A stretch of 64,000 bases of DNA from Geomicrobium sp. JCM 19039 (GTDB lineage Bacteria; Bacillota; Bacilli; Bacillales; Marinococcaceae): positions 1-64,000 of the forward strand of contig NZ_BAXB01000013.1 of the NCBI RefSeq assembly GCF_000698145.1, given 5' to 3'. Below the pieces are notes generated by a model that saw only the letters and a program-made list of their open reading frames with translations, was not told the DNA's origin and did not search any database. The position numbers were made by a program, and so were the translations under genes. Positions 38,618-47,205 of this stretch are shown here, piece by piece. Numbering within the stretch: position 1 is the stretch's first letter; every line of letters begins with the position of its first letter.

Positions 38618-39052
38618 ATGCTATCAATTGAAGAGATTAAAGAGATCATCCCCCACCGCTACCCGTTTTTACTCATTGATCGGGTAACAGAACTGCAAGC
38701 GGGAGAACGTTGCACAGCGATTAAGAACGTGAGTGCAAATGAGGAGTTTTTCAATGGCCATTTTCCTGATTTTCCACTTATGCCTGGCGTGTTAATCGTT
38801 GAGGCACTCGCGCAAACTGGAGCAGTTGCCCTATTAAAGCACGAGAATTTTGCAGGGAAACTGGCTGTTTTTGCAGGAATTGATAACTGTAGGTTTAAAG
38901 GGCAAGTGAAACCTGGCGATCAATTAAAACTGGAAACTACGCTTACACGGGTGAGAGGTTCGATCGGTAAAGGTCACGGAGTTGCAAGTGTGGACGGACA
39001 AACCGTAGCCGAACTAGATTTGATGTTTGCCATTACAGATAAAGATTCATAA
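38618..39052 (+). CDS. fabZ: 3-hydroxyacyl-ACP dehydratase
   Basis: FabZ dehydrates 3-hydroxyacyl-ACP in fatty acid elongation. The 144-residue hot-dog protein has [13 protein letters not shown] near residue 11 and the active-site helix [20 protein letters not shown] with catalytic His and Glu, then [19 protein letters not shown]. Intact. Start ATG 38618 sits 14 bases past the epuA stop. Confidence 0.95.
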   Translation: MLSIEEIKEIIPHRYPFLLIDRVTELQAGERCTAIKNVSANEEFFNGHFPDFPLMPGVLIVEALAQTGAVALLKHENFAGKLAVFAGIDNCRFKGQVKPGDQLKLETTLTRVRGSIGKGHGVASVDGQTVAELDLMFAITDKDS

Positions 39053-39058
39053 TTGCGA

Positions 39059-39083
39059 AGGAGCCGACACCGGTTCCTTTTTT
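39059..39083 (+). terminator. Rho-independent terminator after fabZ
   Basis: GGAgCCG pairs with CGGtTCC around ACAC, followed by six T residues. It closes the mbl-fabZ group. Confidence 0.7.
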
Positions 39084-39309
39084 ATATGATGAAAGTAAAG
39101 ATTCACAAATAAGACATGAATACGTTTAAATTGTGTAGTAAAATGGGCGAATTGTAAGAATCAGATGACATTGTGAGACATTGTCTAAACACATTCAAAA
39201 ATGAACGCAATTCATAGACGAGGTAGGATTGGGCTGATAAGATGTACACAGTTGATCAACAGATCAGCATAAGAAACTCAAACTCTTACATTTAAAGGGG
39301 AAATTAACA

Positions 39310-39588
39310 ATGAATAAAAAATTACTATATGGTGCACTTTCTTCAATCCTAGCTGTCGGTATGCTTGCTGCTTGTGGCGACGACGCTGAAGAGCCAGCAG
39401 ACGAGAACGGTACAGACGACGTAGAAGTTGACGGTGACGACGACATGGACACTGAAGACGACTTGGACATTGACGAAGAGCCAATGGACGAAGAAGACGA
39501 CATGGACATGGACGAAGATGAAGATATGGATGCAGACGCTGATGCAGATGCAGACATGGATGATGAAGACGAAGACACTGACGCGTAA
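39310..39588 (+). CDS. Highly acidic small lipoprotein
   Basis: A 92-residue product. A lipoprotein signal (MNKKLLYGALSSILAVGM, then LAAC) ends at about residue 22. The remaining 70 residues are almost entirely Asp, Glu, Met, Ala and Val, with MD/ED and repeated DADADAD runs, so the mature protein is extremely negatively charged. RBS AAAGGGG precedes the ATG. Possible roles are cation binding at the cell surface or adaptation to alkaline/saline conditions; neither is proven. A terminator follows directly. Confidence 0.75.
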   Translation: MNKKLLYGALSSILAVGMLAACGDDAEEPADENGTDDVEVDGDDDMDTEDDLDIDEEPMDEEDDMDMDEDEDMDADADADADMDDEDEDTDA

Positions 39589-39596
39589 GTGTCATA

Positions 39597-39628
39597 AAAA
39601 GGCTGCCTACCGGTAGCCTTTTTTTTAT
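39597..39628 (+). terminator. Rho-independent terminator after the acidic lipoprotein
   Basis: AAAAGGCTGCC pairs with GGTAGCCTTTT (one G-T wobble), ending in eight T residues. Confidence 0.85.
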
Positions 39629-39710
39629 GGAAAAATACGGTTATCATTTTATCGTTTTGTGAGATAATATAAACGCTAATCTGGATCGTTGAACGAGGTG
39701 CGTAACAAAG

Positions 39711-40316
39711 ATGACGTGGGATGTATTAAATGTAATTGGAACACTGGCGTTCGCGCTTAGTGGTGTGGTCGTCGCTATGGAAGAGCGATACGATCTAATG
39801 GGAGTTTATATTCTCGGGTTTGTGACGGCATTTGGCGGGGGAGCCATTCGAAATTTATTGATTGGTGTACCTGTCACAGCTTTGTGGGACCAAGGCATGT
39901 TGTTTATTATTGCCTTCGTCGCGATTACGATTTTATTTGTTTTTCCACGCTTTTTAAGTCGCAGGGGTTCAATGTGGGGTGTGTTCTTTGATGCAATCGG
40001 CTTAGCGGCGTTTGCCGCACAAGGAGCCATCTTTGCAAACAGCATGGGCCTACCTGTGAGTGCTGCCATTGCAGCAGCGGCGCTTACAGGCACCGGTGGT
40101 GGAATGGTCCGTGATCTACTAGCTGGAAGAAGGCCGCTGTTTTTACAAAAAGAAATTTACATTGCGTGGACATTGATCGCAGGAGTGCCCATCGGATTAG
40201 GTTGGGTGTCACATCCGATCGGTTATTTTTTTGTGGTTGTGCTAATTGTCACTCTTCGAATGCTCAGCGTGCGTTATCAATGGCGTTTACCGTCCCGACA
40301 ACTAGGCACTTCGTAG
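39711..40316 (+). CDS. Trimeric intracellular cation channel (TRIC/UPF0126) family protein
   Basis: A 201-residue membrane protein with about seven helices and the two-repeat UPF0126/TRIC pattern: GTLAFALSGVVVAMEERYDLMG then TAFGGGAIRNLL in repeat 1 and DAIGLAAFAAQGA then GTGGGMVRDLL in repeat 2. The glycine-rich GGG-IR/GGG-VR motifs line the pore in TRIC structures. Prokaryotic TRICs conduct K+ or Na+; the role in this organism is unknown. Intact. Confidence 0.82.
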   Translation: MTWDVLNVIGTLAFALSGVVVAMEERYDLMGVYILGFVTAFGGGAIRNLLIGVPVTALWDQGMLFIIAFVAITILFVFPRFLSRRGSMWGVFFDAIGLAAFAAQGAIFANSMGLPVSAAIAAAALTGTGGGMVRDLLAGRRPLFLQKEIYIAWTLIAGVPIGLGWVSHPIGYFFVVVLIVTLRMLSVRYQWRLPSRQLGTS

Positions 40317-40324
40317 TGCCTAGT
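40301..40324. other. Perfect hairpin overlapping the TRIC stop codon
   Basis: ACTAGGCACT TCGT AGTGCCTAGT forms a perfect 10-bp stem with a 4-base loop across the stop codon. It has no T run, so it may be an RNA-stabilising or processing structure rather than a normal terminator. Confidence 0.45.
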
Positions 40325-40470
40325 GTCAATATGGACTATATAACCAATTTTGTCGTTTTTTACACTTCATTCTAGCTTTAATAAGTATAAAGTAGTAAAA
40401 TACATATACTATTTGTTTCCTCAATCCTTGCAATCTAATCATAAACACATATGAAGTTAGGAGGGCTAGA

Positions 40471-41978
40471 ATGGCAGTTAGCACGATGGGCAAATTTTTT
40501 GTCACTTCAGCCACAGTTACAGTTGCTGTACTCACCGTTCCGATGATCGCCGACGCCGCTTTGGAGAACCAAGTGCTCCGATTTGGCCAACAATCCGAGG
40601 ATGTTAAACATCTGCAAACCTTACTTAAAGAAAAAGGATATTTTACATATCAAACCGCCACAGGCTATTATGGCGACGTTACCGTTCGGGCCGTTCGCCA
40701 ATTCCAAGGGGATCATAACCTTGTTGTAGACGGTATTGCCGGTCCCAATACGATTGGTGCCTTACTAAAAGACCAACCACGCCAGCAAGTACAAGCCGTT
40801 AGTACGAATTCGAGTCGTTCATCTGGAATGCTTCGTTCTGGAAGCAAAGGCGAATCTGTCAGTCAGTTACAGCGACAGCTTCGAGATCTCGGCCACTTCT
40901 CATCAACAGTTGATGGTCACTTTGGCCGCGTCACGGAAGCTGCAGTCAGAGACTTCCAACGCTCCCATGGCTTAGTGCCGACGGCATCGTCGGACCGAAA
41001 ACCGACCGCCAGCTTCAAGTCGTACAAGCCGCTGACAACCCGAACCGTAATACAAACAGTGGGCAGTCCGAAACCCGGCCTTCCTCATCATCTCCGGGGC
41101 TTTTATCACCAGGTGATCGTGGCAACAGCGTATCCGTTCTTCAGCAACAATTGAAAGACCTAGGTTATTACAGTCATGCCGTTACTGGCACCTTCGGGCC
41201 TGTTACCGAACGCGCCGTTCGCGACTTTCAACGCAACAATCGCATTGGAGTCGACGGGCTTGTTGGACCACAAACCCACCGCACGCTCTCTGACAGTCCG
41301 AAGCGAGCAGGGGAAAGCGCAGGATCAGGTTCTGGCTCGACGCCAACAACGCCATCTAATACCGTTCTTCGCCAAGGCGCACAAGGACAAGCAGTGACGA
41401 ACTTGCAACAACAATTGCGAGACAACGGCTACATGAATATCGCACCAACTGGAGTATTTGGTGACCTTACATACCAAGCCGTCCGTAAGTTTCAACGAGA
41501 CAAAGGCCTCGTCGTCGACGGCATCGCTGGTCCCGCGACATTTGGCGCTTTAAATGGCAACACCGGCAGTGCAAAACCCGCCCCGCCACCAAGCAGCGGA
41601 GGGAATAGCGGTAGTGGCTCCTTTAGTCTCACAGAGTTAGTGAACACAGCATCGCAATACATAGGAACACCATATGTGTGGGGAGGGACAACTCCTTCCG
41701 GCTTTGACTGTTCAGGATTTATCCAATATGTATTTAACAAAAGTGGTGTAAACACTCCGCGGACCGTTGCACAAATGTTCGCATCAGGCAACTCTGTTAG
41801 CTCACCGAGTGTTGGTGACATCGTCTTCTTCGACACAACCGGTGGACCGTCCCACGCTGGCATCTACATCGGCGGCAACAAGTTTGTTCATGCAGGTAGC
41901 TCTACGGGCGTAACCGTTGCCGACCTGAACAACAGCTATTGGAGCCCGCGTTATCTCGGTGCAAAACGCTTACACTAA
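40471..41978 (+). CDS. Peptidoglycan endopeptidase with four PG-binding repeats and NlpC/P60 domain (frameshifted near 40978)
   Basis: About 502 residues. A signal peptide (MAVSTMGKFFVTSATVTVAV, then cleavage near ADA-A at residue 30) is followed by four PG_binding_1 repeats with the pattern QLxxLGYYxxxVTGxFGxxTxxAVRxFQ...VDGIxGPxT, and a C-terminal NlpC/P60 domain starting SLTELVNTASQYIGTPYVWGG. The catalytic Cys lies in FDCSGFIQYVF and a His in PSHAGIYIG. The frame breaks near 40978 (TTAGTGCCGACGG, probably GTGGCCGACGG). NlpC/P60 enzymes cut D-Glu-DAP bonds in peptidoglycan. Confidence 0.9.
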
Positions 41979-41982
41979 AACG

Positions 41983-42010
41983 AACGTCCCCACTATTGGG
42001 GGCGTTTTTT
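41983..42010 (+). terminator. Rho-independent terminator after the endopeptidase
   Basis: AACGtCCCC pairs with GGGGgCGTT around a short loop, followed by six T residues. Confidence 0.85.
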
Positions 42011-42059
42011 CGTTGCAATTGATGTCGGTGTCCCCGACACATGCATCGAGGGAAGTAGA

Positions 42060-42310
42060 GTACTTTAGCAGAGGCGCGGGCCCGGTTGCCACAGGTGGAC
42101 GGGCGGGGCTGCGCTGCGTAGGAGGCGAACGCCTGTTCTGCGCGCAAGTTTGCGCTTTTGACCGATTTTAGGGCAGATTTCCCCCAAACATGCGCGCAGT
42201 TTGTGCCAACTAGCGCGCAGATGGAGCCAAGCCAAAGACCGACCTGTCGGCCCCCGTCCGGGGCCGAAGCGAAACCTGCCTCGGTTCGGCGCGGCTCGCG
42301 CGACGGAATG
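42060..42310. repeat. Dispersed palindromic repeat
   Basis: After a diverged spacer, TGCGCGCAAGTT (about 42139-42150) faces inverted cores CATGCGCGCAGTTT (about 42190) and AACTAGCGCGCAG (about 42209-42221). A hairpin module with GGCCCCCGTCCGGGGCC and GGTTCGGCGCGGCTCGCGCG follows to about 42305. It lies between the endopeptidase terminator and the abgT promoter. Confidence 0.78.
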
Positions 42311-42412
42311 TTGGAACTGTGGAGTGGAGATCTGAGATTCTGCGCGACCCGCTTGCTCGCAATTATAGTTTGGCAAAGGCGGGGCATTGATGAAAACGTG
42401 ACGTTTCTATTA

Positions 42413-42441
42413 TTCAGAATATACAACCATTCGTGTATAAT
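42413..42441 (+). promoter_or_regulatory. Probable sigma-A promoter of abgT
   Basis: TTCAGA (42413-42418) and TATAAT (42436-42441) are 17 bases apart, 32 bases before the abgT start. Confidence 0.55.
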
Positions 42442-42472
42442 GAGCGAAAATGATGAGCGAGGGGGAAACGTG

Positions 42473-43999
42473 ATGGAGGGCAATCGCTTAGGAAACCGTG
42501 CGTTAGACAAGATTGAGAAATTGGGCAACAAGTTGCCGCACCCGTTTATGCTGTTTGTGTATTTTATTGTGGCAATCATACTCACGTCATTTATCATAAG
42601 TTTCTTTGATGTGGCGTTTCAGGATCCGGAATCAGGAGATATGATTGAGATTAACAACATGCTATCAGCCGATGGCATTGAGTACATATTTTCCTCGATG
42701 CTCGATAACTTCACTGGATTTACACCGCTCGGCACTGTTCTAAGTTTGATGCTTGGTATCGGGCTTGCTCAGAAGGTCGGCTTAATGGAATCATTCATGA
42801 AGAAGACGATTACGAATGCGCCGAAACAGCTCGTCACGTATGCCGTTGTGTTTGCAGGCATTCTTGGCAACCTCGCCTCTGACGCAGCATTCGTGATTAT
42901 TCCTCCACTCGCGGCGATGGTTTTCTATTCCATAGGCCGCCACCCGGTCGCCGGCCTCGCAGCAGGATTTGCCGGTGTTGGCGCTGGGTTTACTGCCAAC
43001 TTTCTGATCACAGGAACGGACGCTCTATTGTCCGGCATCTCCACCGAAGTGGCGCAGACCATCAATGCTGATCTCTTCGTCACACCGGTTGATAATTATT
43101 TCTTCATGGTTGTTTCGGTGTTTATGCTCATTTTCGTCGGGGTTTGGATTACCGAGAAGGTGACCGTGCCGCGGCTTGGTAAATACGACCCCAAATATGC
43201 AGAAGATGGGGTGCTAGACCAGAAAGTCGAGGAGATCACACCGGAGATTAATCGCGGCCTTCGGAACGCCCTCATCGCTGGTGCGTTGTACATTGGTGTC
43301 GCCGCCCTCTTGATCCTGCCGCCCAACGCGATCCTCAGAGGGGACGACGGCTCGATGGTGCCCTCCCCGTTCTTCGACAACATTGTGCCGATCAACCTGC
43401 TGTTCTTTCTCGTCGTCTCCATTACGTATGGGGTAACGGTGAAAGAGATTACAGCGGCGCGGGATGTGCCCGAGAAGATGGCCGCTGCAATGAAAGATAT
43501 GAGTGGCTTTATCGTGTTAATCTTCGCGGCTTCTCAGTTTATAGCGTACTTCGATTATACGAATATTGGGGCGTGGATTGCAGTGAGTGGGGCTTCGACA
43601 CTTGAAAGCATGAACTTCACGGGGCTGCCAGTAATCGTTCTGTTCATCTTGTTTACGACGATGTTAAACATGTTCATTTTCAGTGGTTCTGCGCAGTGGG
43701 CGCTCATGGCACCGGTGTTTATTCCGTTGTTCGTCTATTTGAATTATGACCCAGCGTATATTCAACTCGCGTACCGGATTGGGGATTCCTCAACGAACAT
43801 CATTACGCCGATGAACCCATACGTGCCGATGGTGCTCGCCTTTTTGAAGCAGTATGATACACGGGCAGGGTTTGGGACGTTATTTTCCATTATGATTCCG
43901 TATACGATTGTCATCTTGACGTTGTGGATTATTATGTTTGTCGTCTGGTCGTTGTTAGGGTTGCCGATTGGACCGGGGTCGGGAATGCATATTCAGTAA
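42473..43999 (+). CDS. AbgT-family transporter
   Basis: A 508-residue membrane protein of the p-aminobenzoyl-glutamate transporter family: LGNKLPHPFMLFVYFI near the N-terminus, LGIGLAQKVGLMESFMKK, NLASDAAFVIIPPLAA, and the C-terminal YRIGDSSTNIITPMNPYVPM hairpin are all hallmarks. About 11 helices. ATG 42473 (or GTG 42470) follows GAGGGGG; a much longer upstream extension crosses a repeat and is not coding. Some members export sulfonamides. Frame intact. Confidence 0.9.
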   Translation: MEGNRLGNRALDKIEKLGNKLPHPFMLFVYFIVAIILTSFIISFFDVAFQDPESGDMIEINNMLSADGIEYIFSSMLDNFTGFTPLGTVLSLMLGIGLAQKVGLMESFMKKTITNAPKQLVTYAVVFAGILGNLASDAAFVIIPPLAAMVFYSIGRHPVAGLAAGFAGVGAGFTANFLITGTDALLSGISTEVAQTINADLFVTPVDNYFFMVVSVFMLIFVGVWITEKVTVPRLGKYDPKYAEDGVLDQKVEEITPEINRGLRNALIAGALYIGVAALLILPPNAILRGDDGSMVPSPFFDNIVPINLLFFLVVSITYGVTVKEITAARDVPEKMAAAMKDMSGFIVLIFAASQFIAYFDYTNIGAWIAVSGASTLESMNFTGLPVIVLFILFTTMLNMFIFSGSAQWALMAPVFIPLFVYLNYDPAYIQLAYRIGDSSTNIITPMNPYVPMVLAFLKQYDTRAGFGTLFSIMIPYTIVILTLWIIMFVVWSLLGLPIGPGSGMHIQ

Positions 44000-44012
44000 A
44001 GGAGGAAGGGAA

Positions 44013-44195
44013 ATGGAACTTCCAAAGATCGGAAGGCCGGCAACGAGTGCTCTTCACCATGCGGGCATCTATACTCTTGAGCAAGTGAGCGAACATACAC
44101 AAAAAGAAATTGTGGCATTGCACGGCGTTGGCCCGAAAGCAATTCGAATTTTGAGCGAAACATTGGAAGAAGCCGGTATGAAGTGGAAAGAGTAG
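44013..44195 (+). CDS. Small helix-hairpin-helix DNA-binding-type protein
   Basis: A 60-residue protein: LPKIGRPATSALHHAGIYTL, then the hairpin segment ALHGVGPKAIRILSETL. The two halves are paired helix-hairpin-helix motifs as in the C-terminal domain of RNA polymerase alpha. RBS AAAGGAGGAAGG gives a strong start at ATG 44013, 13 bases after abgT, so they are probably co-transcribed. Nucleic-acid binding is inferred from the motif; target unknown. Confidence 0.72.
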   Translation: MELPKIGRPATSALHHAGIYTLEQVSEHTQKEIVALHGVGPKAIRILSETLEEAGMKWKE

Positions 44196-44317
44196 CCTAT
44201 CCGTAGATTTATATTTCATGACATTTTTCAAGGAAGTTATTCTTGGCTCAGTGGCGGGCTCCTATGTTATACTACACGAATAATTCAGCAATTGATGAAT
44301 AAGGAGTGACGATTTGT

Positions 44318-45131
44318 ATGAACTTTACGTGGGACGCAATGCTTTCACTAGCCATTGAAGTTGTAGCCATTATTATCATCTATTTGATCGTTCGAGCTGT
44401 TGGGAATTCCGTCATTAGCCGTACGTTCAAGAAGCGCGGAGAAAAAAGGAACCCACGCCGGTCGAGCCAAAACATTAAGCAACATCATTAAGAGCGTATT
44501 CGGTTACGCCATCCTGTTTATTTTCATCCTCGTCATGCTTGGCGCATTTGACATTGATATTATGCCGCTCATTGCAGGTGCGGGTGTGATCGGCCTTGCG
44601 GTTGCATTCGGTGCACAAGGTCTTGTGAGCGATATTGTGACGGGATTCTTCTTGCTGCTCGAAAAGCAAATTGATGTTGAAGATTATGTGACGATTGCAG
44701 GACTTGACGGGATTGTTGAAGAAGTAGGACTTAGAACGACGCGCATCCGTGGGTTCGATGGAACACTTCACTTCATCCCGAACCGCGACATCATGAGCGT
44801 GAGCAACCACTCACGGGGGAACATGGAAGCCTTTATCGATATCGGCATCTCCTTCAACGACAACATCAACGAAGCGATGGCCGTGTTGCAAACAGCCACA
44901 AAGAAACTGTACGAAGAAGACGAGAACATCGTCGAAGAACCCTACGTACTTGGTGTGACGAGCTTCGATGAATACGACATGAAGATTCGCATCCTCACGT
45001 ACACGACCAACATGAATCAATGGGCCGTCGAACGTAAACTCCGTCAAGTGTGTAAAGAAGCGCTAGACGAAGCCGGAATTCATATTCCGCTACCGCAACA
45101 AATCTATACCGACCATAAGGCAAACGGATAA
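44318..45131 (+). CDS. Mechanosensitive channel, MscS family (frameshifted near 44460)
   Basis: About 270 residues. The N-terminal helix (WDAMLSLAIEVVAIIIIYLI) and basic stretch are in one frame; from about 44460 the frame changes and TLSNIIKSVFGYAILFIFIL leads into the pore helix VIGLAVAFGAQGLVSDIVTG followed by FFLLLE. The beta domain VEDYVTIAGLDGIVEEVGLR and the C-terminal alpha-beta domain follow. It opens on hypo-osmotic shock (family knowledge). Confidence 0.88.
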
Positions 45132-45146
45132 GGGAGCAGGAATGAA

Positions 45147-45356
45147 TTGGATGCCTTGCAAATGTTGAGGAACTTCCTCATCGCGTTCATCATCCTCATG
45201 ACGTTAATTGTCATTGTCCTAATCATTTTAGCGGTCGTTGATCCAACAGTGCATACCATGCCGACCGGCACCATGATGAGCGTGTCCATCGGCGCCTTAC
45301 TGTTCGTCATCAACAACCGCCTAATCCGCAAACAAGAAAAGAAGCTGCCCAACTAA
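45147..45356 (+). CDS. Small two-helix membrane protein downstream of the MscS gene
   Basis: 69 residues with two hydrophobic segments (about 10-30 and 40-55) and a basic tail RLIRKQEKKLPN. TTG 45147 is the only plausible start; the ribosome site is weak. Its stop lies inside a strong terminator hairpin, which supports it as the last gene of the mscS transcript. I do not recognise the family. Confidence 0.55.
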   Translation: MDALQMLRNFLIAFIILMTLIVIVLIILAVVDPTVHTMPTGTMMSVSIGALLFVINNRLIRKQEKKLPN

Positions 45357-45373
45357 AGGCAGCTTCTTTTCTT
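45337..45373 (+). terminator. Rho-independent terminator
   Basis: AAAAGAAGCTGCC pairs perfectly with GGCAGCTTCTTTT; the loop contains the stop codon of the preceding gene. Confidence 0.9.
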
Positions 45374-45389
45374 GTGCGCAAATTGCTGA

Positions 45390-45605
45390 AGAGCGAGCGT
45401 GCTGTCGGCGCGAGCCGCGTCGAATCGGGACCGGTTCCGTTTCAGTCCCGAAGGGGGCCGACAGGTCGATGGGGCTTAAGTTTGGCGTGGCTCCATCTGC
45501 GCGCAAGTTGGAACAAACTGCGCGCAAGATAAGTGGAATTTATTCTATAACCGCTAAAATATCCAAACTTGCGCGCAAAAACCATAAACTAGCGCGCAGA
45601 ATGAT
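45390..45605. repeat. Dispersed palindromic repeat
   Basis: A hairpin module (GTCGGCGCGAGCCGCG, later CCGAAGGGGGCCGACAGG) is followed by two direct CTGCGCGCAAG cores (about 45497-45529), an approximately 30-base AT-rich linker, and inverted AAACTTGCGCGCA and AAACTAGCGCGCAGA cores (about 45563-45602). This is a well-preserved nested dyad. Confidence 0.82.
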
Positions 45606-45639
45606 GGCTTCCCCCGGTGCGGGCAGCCGGGGGAAGCTT

Positions 45640-45990
45640 CACACCTGAAACTGTGCCCGAGTTGGCTGTGCTTTCCGCTTATCGGAAACTTGCCGCCAAC
45701 TCGCTAACCGATCACCCCACCGCGCCAAAGTAACAATATCATGTCGGCGCGAGCCGCGACGAGGTGAGTGCAGTTTTGTTCGGCCCCAGTAGGGGACGAC
45801 GGGTAGTTAGTTTTTGGCTGTGATCTGCGCTCAAGTTGGAGGGAATTGCGCGCAAGTTTGACATAATCACCGCAAAAATCCCCTAAATCAAGTAAACTAG
45901 CGCGCAGAATGGCCGTCTCTCGTAGGACCTCGCCCCGAACCAAGACCGGTTCCGTTTCGGCCCCCGCTCGGGACGACGTGGTGCCTGTGT
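45640..45990. repeat. Dispersed palindromic repeats, tandem variant and clear copy
   Basis: A degenerate copy starts at about 45646 with AACTGTGCCCGAGTTG, like the variant at 9022. A clear copy follows at about 45743-45985: hairpin module GTCGGCGCGAGCCGCGACGA, CTGCGCTCAAGTTG and TTGCGCGCAAGTTT cores, inverted AAACTAGCGCGCAG, and a second hairpin module with GGCCCCCGCTCGGG. It lies between the mscS terminator and the amidase terminator. Confidence 0.75.
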
Positions 45991-46004
45991 TTTGCCCGCA
46001 ACGC

Positions 46005-46035
46005 AAAAAATACCGACCCTGCGTAGGTCGGTATT
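46005..46035 (-). terminator. Rho-independent terminator of the amidase gene
   Basis: On the minus strand ATACCGACC pairs with GGTCGGTAT and is followed by a T run. Confidence 0.85.
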
Positions 46036-46036
46036 A

Positions 46037-46921
46037 TCATTGGCTATAGGCGTCAACAGCGCGTAAGATGGAGCGCGCGCTTTGGTCGCGCATGAGGTCG
46101 GTTTGTTGCAACGAAGCATCCCCAGAGTTGGTCATAAAGCCGAACTCGACGAGAGCTGCAGGCATTTGAGTGTTTGTAAGCACCCTGAAAGCACTTCCGC
46201 GAATACCGCGATCACGCATCGGCACTTCGGAAACCGCCATCTGTTGCAGAGTACGTGCCAACTCTTTGCTTTGCGAGCTTCCGTGCATATAAAACGTCTC
46301 GATGCCGTTTGCTTCTACTTCGAAAGAGGCGTTGGCATGGATGCTGATGAACACATCTGCGGACTGACGGTTCGCAAACGCCGCTCGGTCCTCCAAACCA
46401 ACATACGTATCGCCTGTTCTAGTGAGTGATACGTCATATCCGGCAGAAGAAAGGTAGTTTGCCGCCCGCTCGGCAATGTCGAGCGCCAATTCTTTCTCCA
46501 TTACATCACCGACAATTGCCCCGGGATCGCGGCCGCCATGGCCAGGATCGAGCACGACGCGCTGGACACCTTGCAATGACGCCTCGGGCGCTGGTTCCGG
46601 CACGGGTTCTGTGTTAGCTTCAGTGACGGTCTCTTCCTCGTCCACTTCGGAGACGCCGCTCGCAGTAATGAAGTCAAGACTCACATAACCTGCGCGACCG
46701 TTGTATGTAATCTGTCCCCACCCCTCACTAACCTCAAGGTATTCTATCGTTTGCCGGTTGCTGAGTGCCCCGATAACGGGCGCATCTGCATTGGCTGAAT
46801 CCCGAACATTCAGCGTGCCACTCGTATCCACATACCCAGTTTCGTATGCGTGTGCGTGTAAGGGCATCATCACAAGTATTGAGAAAAATAAGACGATTGC
46901 AGTAACGATGGATTTTTGCAT
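46037..46921 (-). CDS. N-acetylmuramoyl-L-alanine amidase with SH3b domain
   Basis: A 294-residue secreted enzyme, intact. A signal peptide (about 1-25, cleaved near AHA-Y) is followed by an SH3b domain (about 27-90: TSGTLNVRDSANADAPVIGAL), a Glu/Pro linker, and an Amidase_3 domain (about 118-290): VVLDPGHGGRDPGAIVGD with zinc His, MEKELALDIAERAANYL, FISIHANAS and ALVEFGFMTN with the catalytic Glu. It cleaves the bond between MurNAc and the stem peptide. Confidence 0.93.
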   Translation of the reverse strand: MQKSIVTAIVLFFSILVMMPLHAHAYETGYVDTSGTLNVRDSANADAPVIGALSNRQTIEYLEVSEGWGQITYNGRAGYVSLDFITASGVSEVDEEETVTEANTEPVPEPAPEASLQGVQRVVLDPGHGGRDPGAIVGDVMEKELALDIAERAANYLSSAGYDVSLTRTGDTYVGLEDRAAFANRQSADVFISIHANASFEVEANGIETFYMHGSSQSKELARTLQQMAVSEVPMRDRGIRGSAFRVLTNTQMPAALVEFGFMTNSGDASLQQTDLMRDQSARSILRAVDAYSQ

Positions 46922-47131
46922 ATGTGGGAGCCCCTCTCTATCAATCTATCAATTAGGTACGTCTAAGATTACGAGAAAAACACACCCTGCGTCAAGAACA
47001 ATTGCTCGCCAAACTTCGGCGAATGATGGAAGAAAAACCCGATGGTGACAGGGTTTGTAGAATGTTGCTGGACAGTGATACGTGTGAAATTCAAGAGTAA
47101 ATGCCTAGATGAATAAGGTTTCTTTTAAGAA
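46922..47131. other. Divergent intergenic region, amidase and sugar-binding lipoprotein
   Basis: No gene is credible. The stretch holds the upstream regions of the two divergent genes; the operator-like palindromes that follow are listed separately. Confidence 0.4.
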
Positions 47132-47180
47132 TGTAAGCACTTACAATATAAACTAAGAACATTTAGTGCAACCGATTGCA
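47132..47180. promoter_or_regulatory. Two LacI/MalR-type operator palindromes
   Basis: TGTAAGCACTTACA (47132-47145) and TGCAACCGATTGCA (47167-47180) are 14-bp dyads 21 bases apart, just before the sugar-binding protein gene. The second fits the TGCAAnCGnTTGCA pattern of LacI-family regulators; the first has A where cre sites carry the central G. Confidence 0.5.
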
Positions 47181-47205
47181 CCATAAAAAGAAGGAGGCGT
47201 GAATT

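Noticed and set aside
39264..39647. Minus-strand frame made almost wholly of Ser and Met.
   Set aside because: It is antisense to the acidic lipoprotein and has no independent signal.
41902..42376. Minus-strand frames of 100-230 residues and the upstream extension of the AbgT frame.
   Set aside because: They cross a repeat element; AbgT family length and the ribosome site place the start at 42473.
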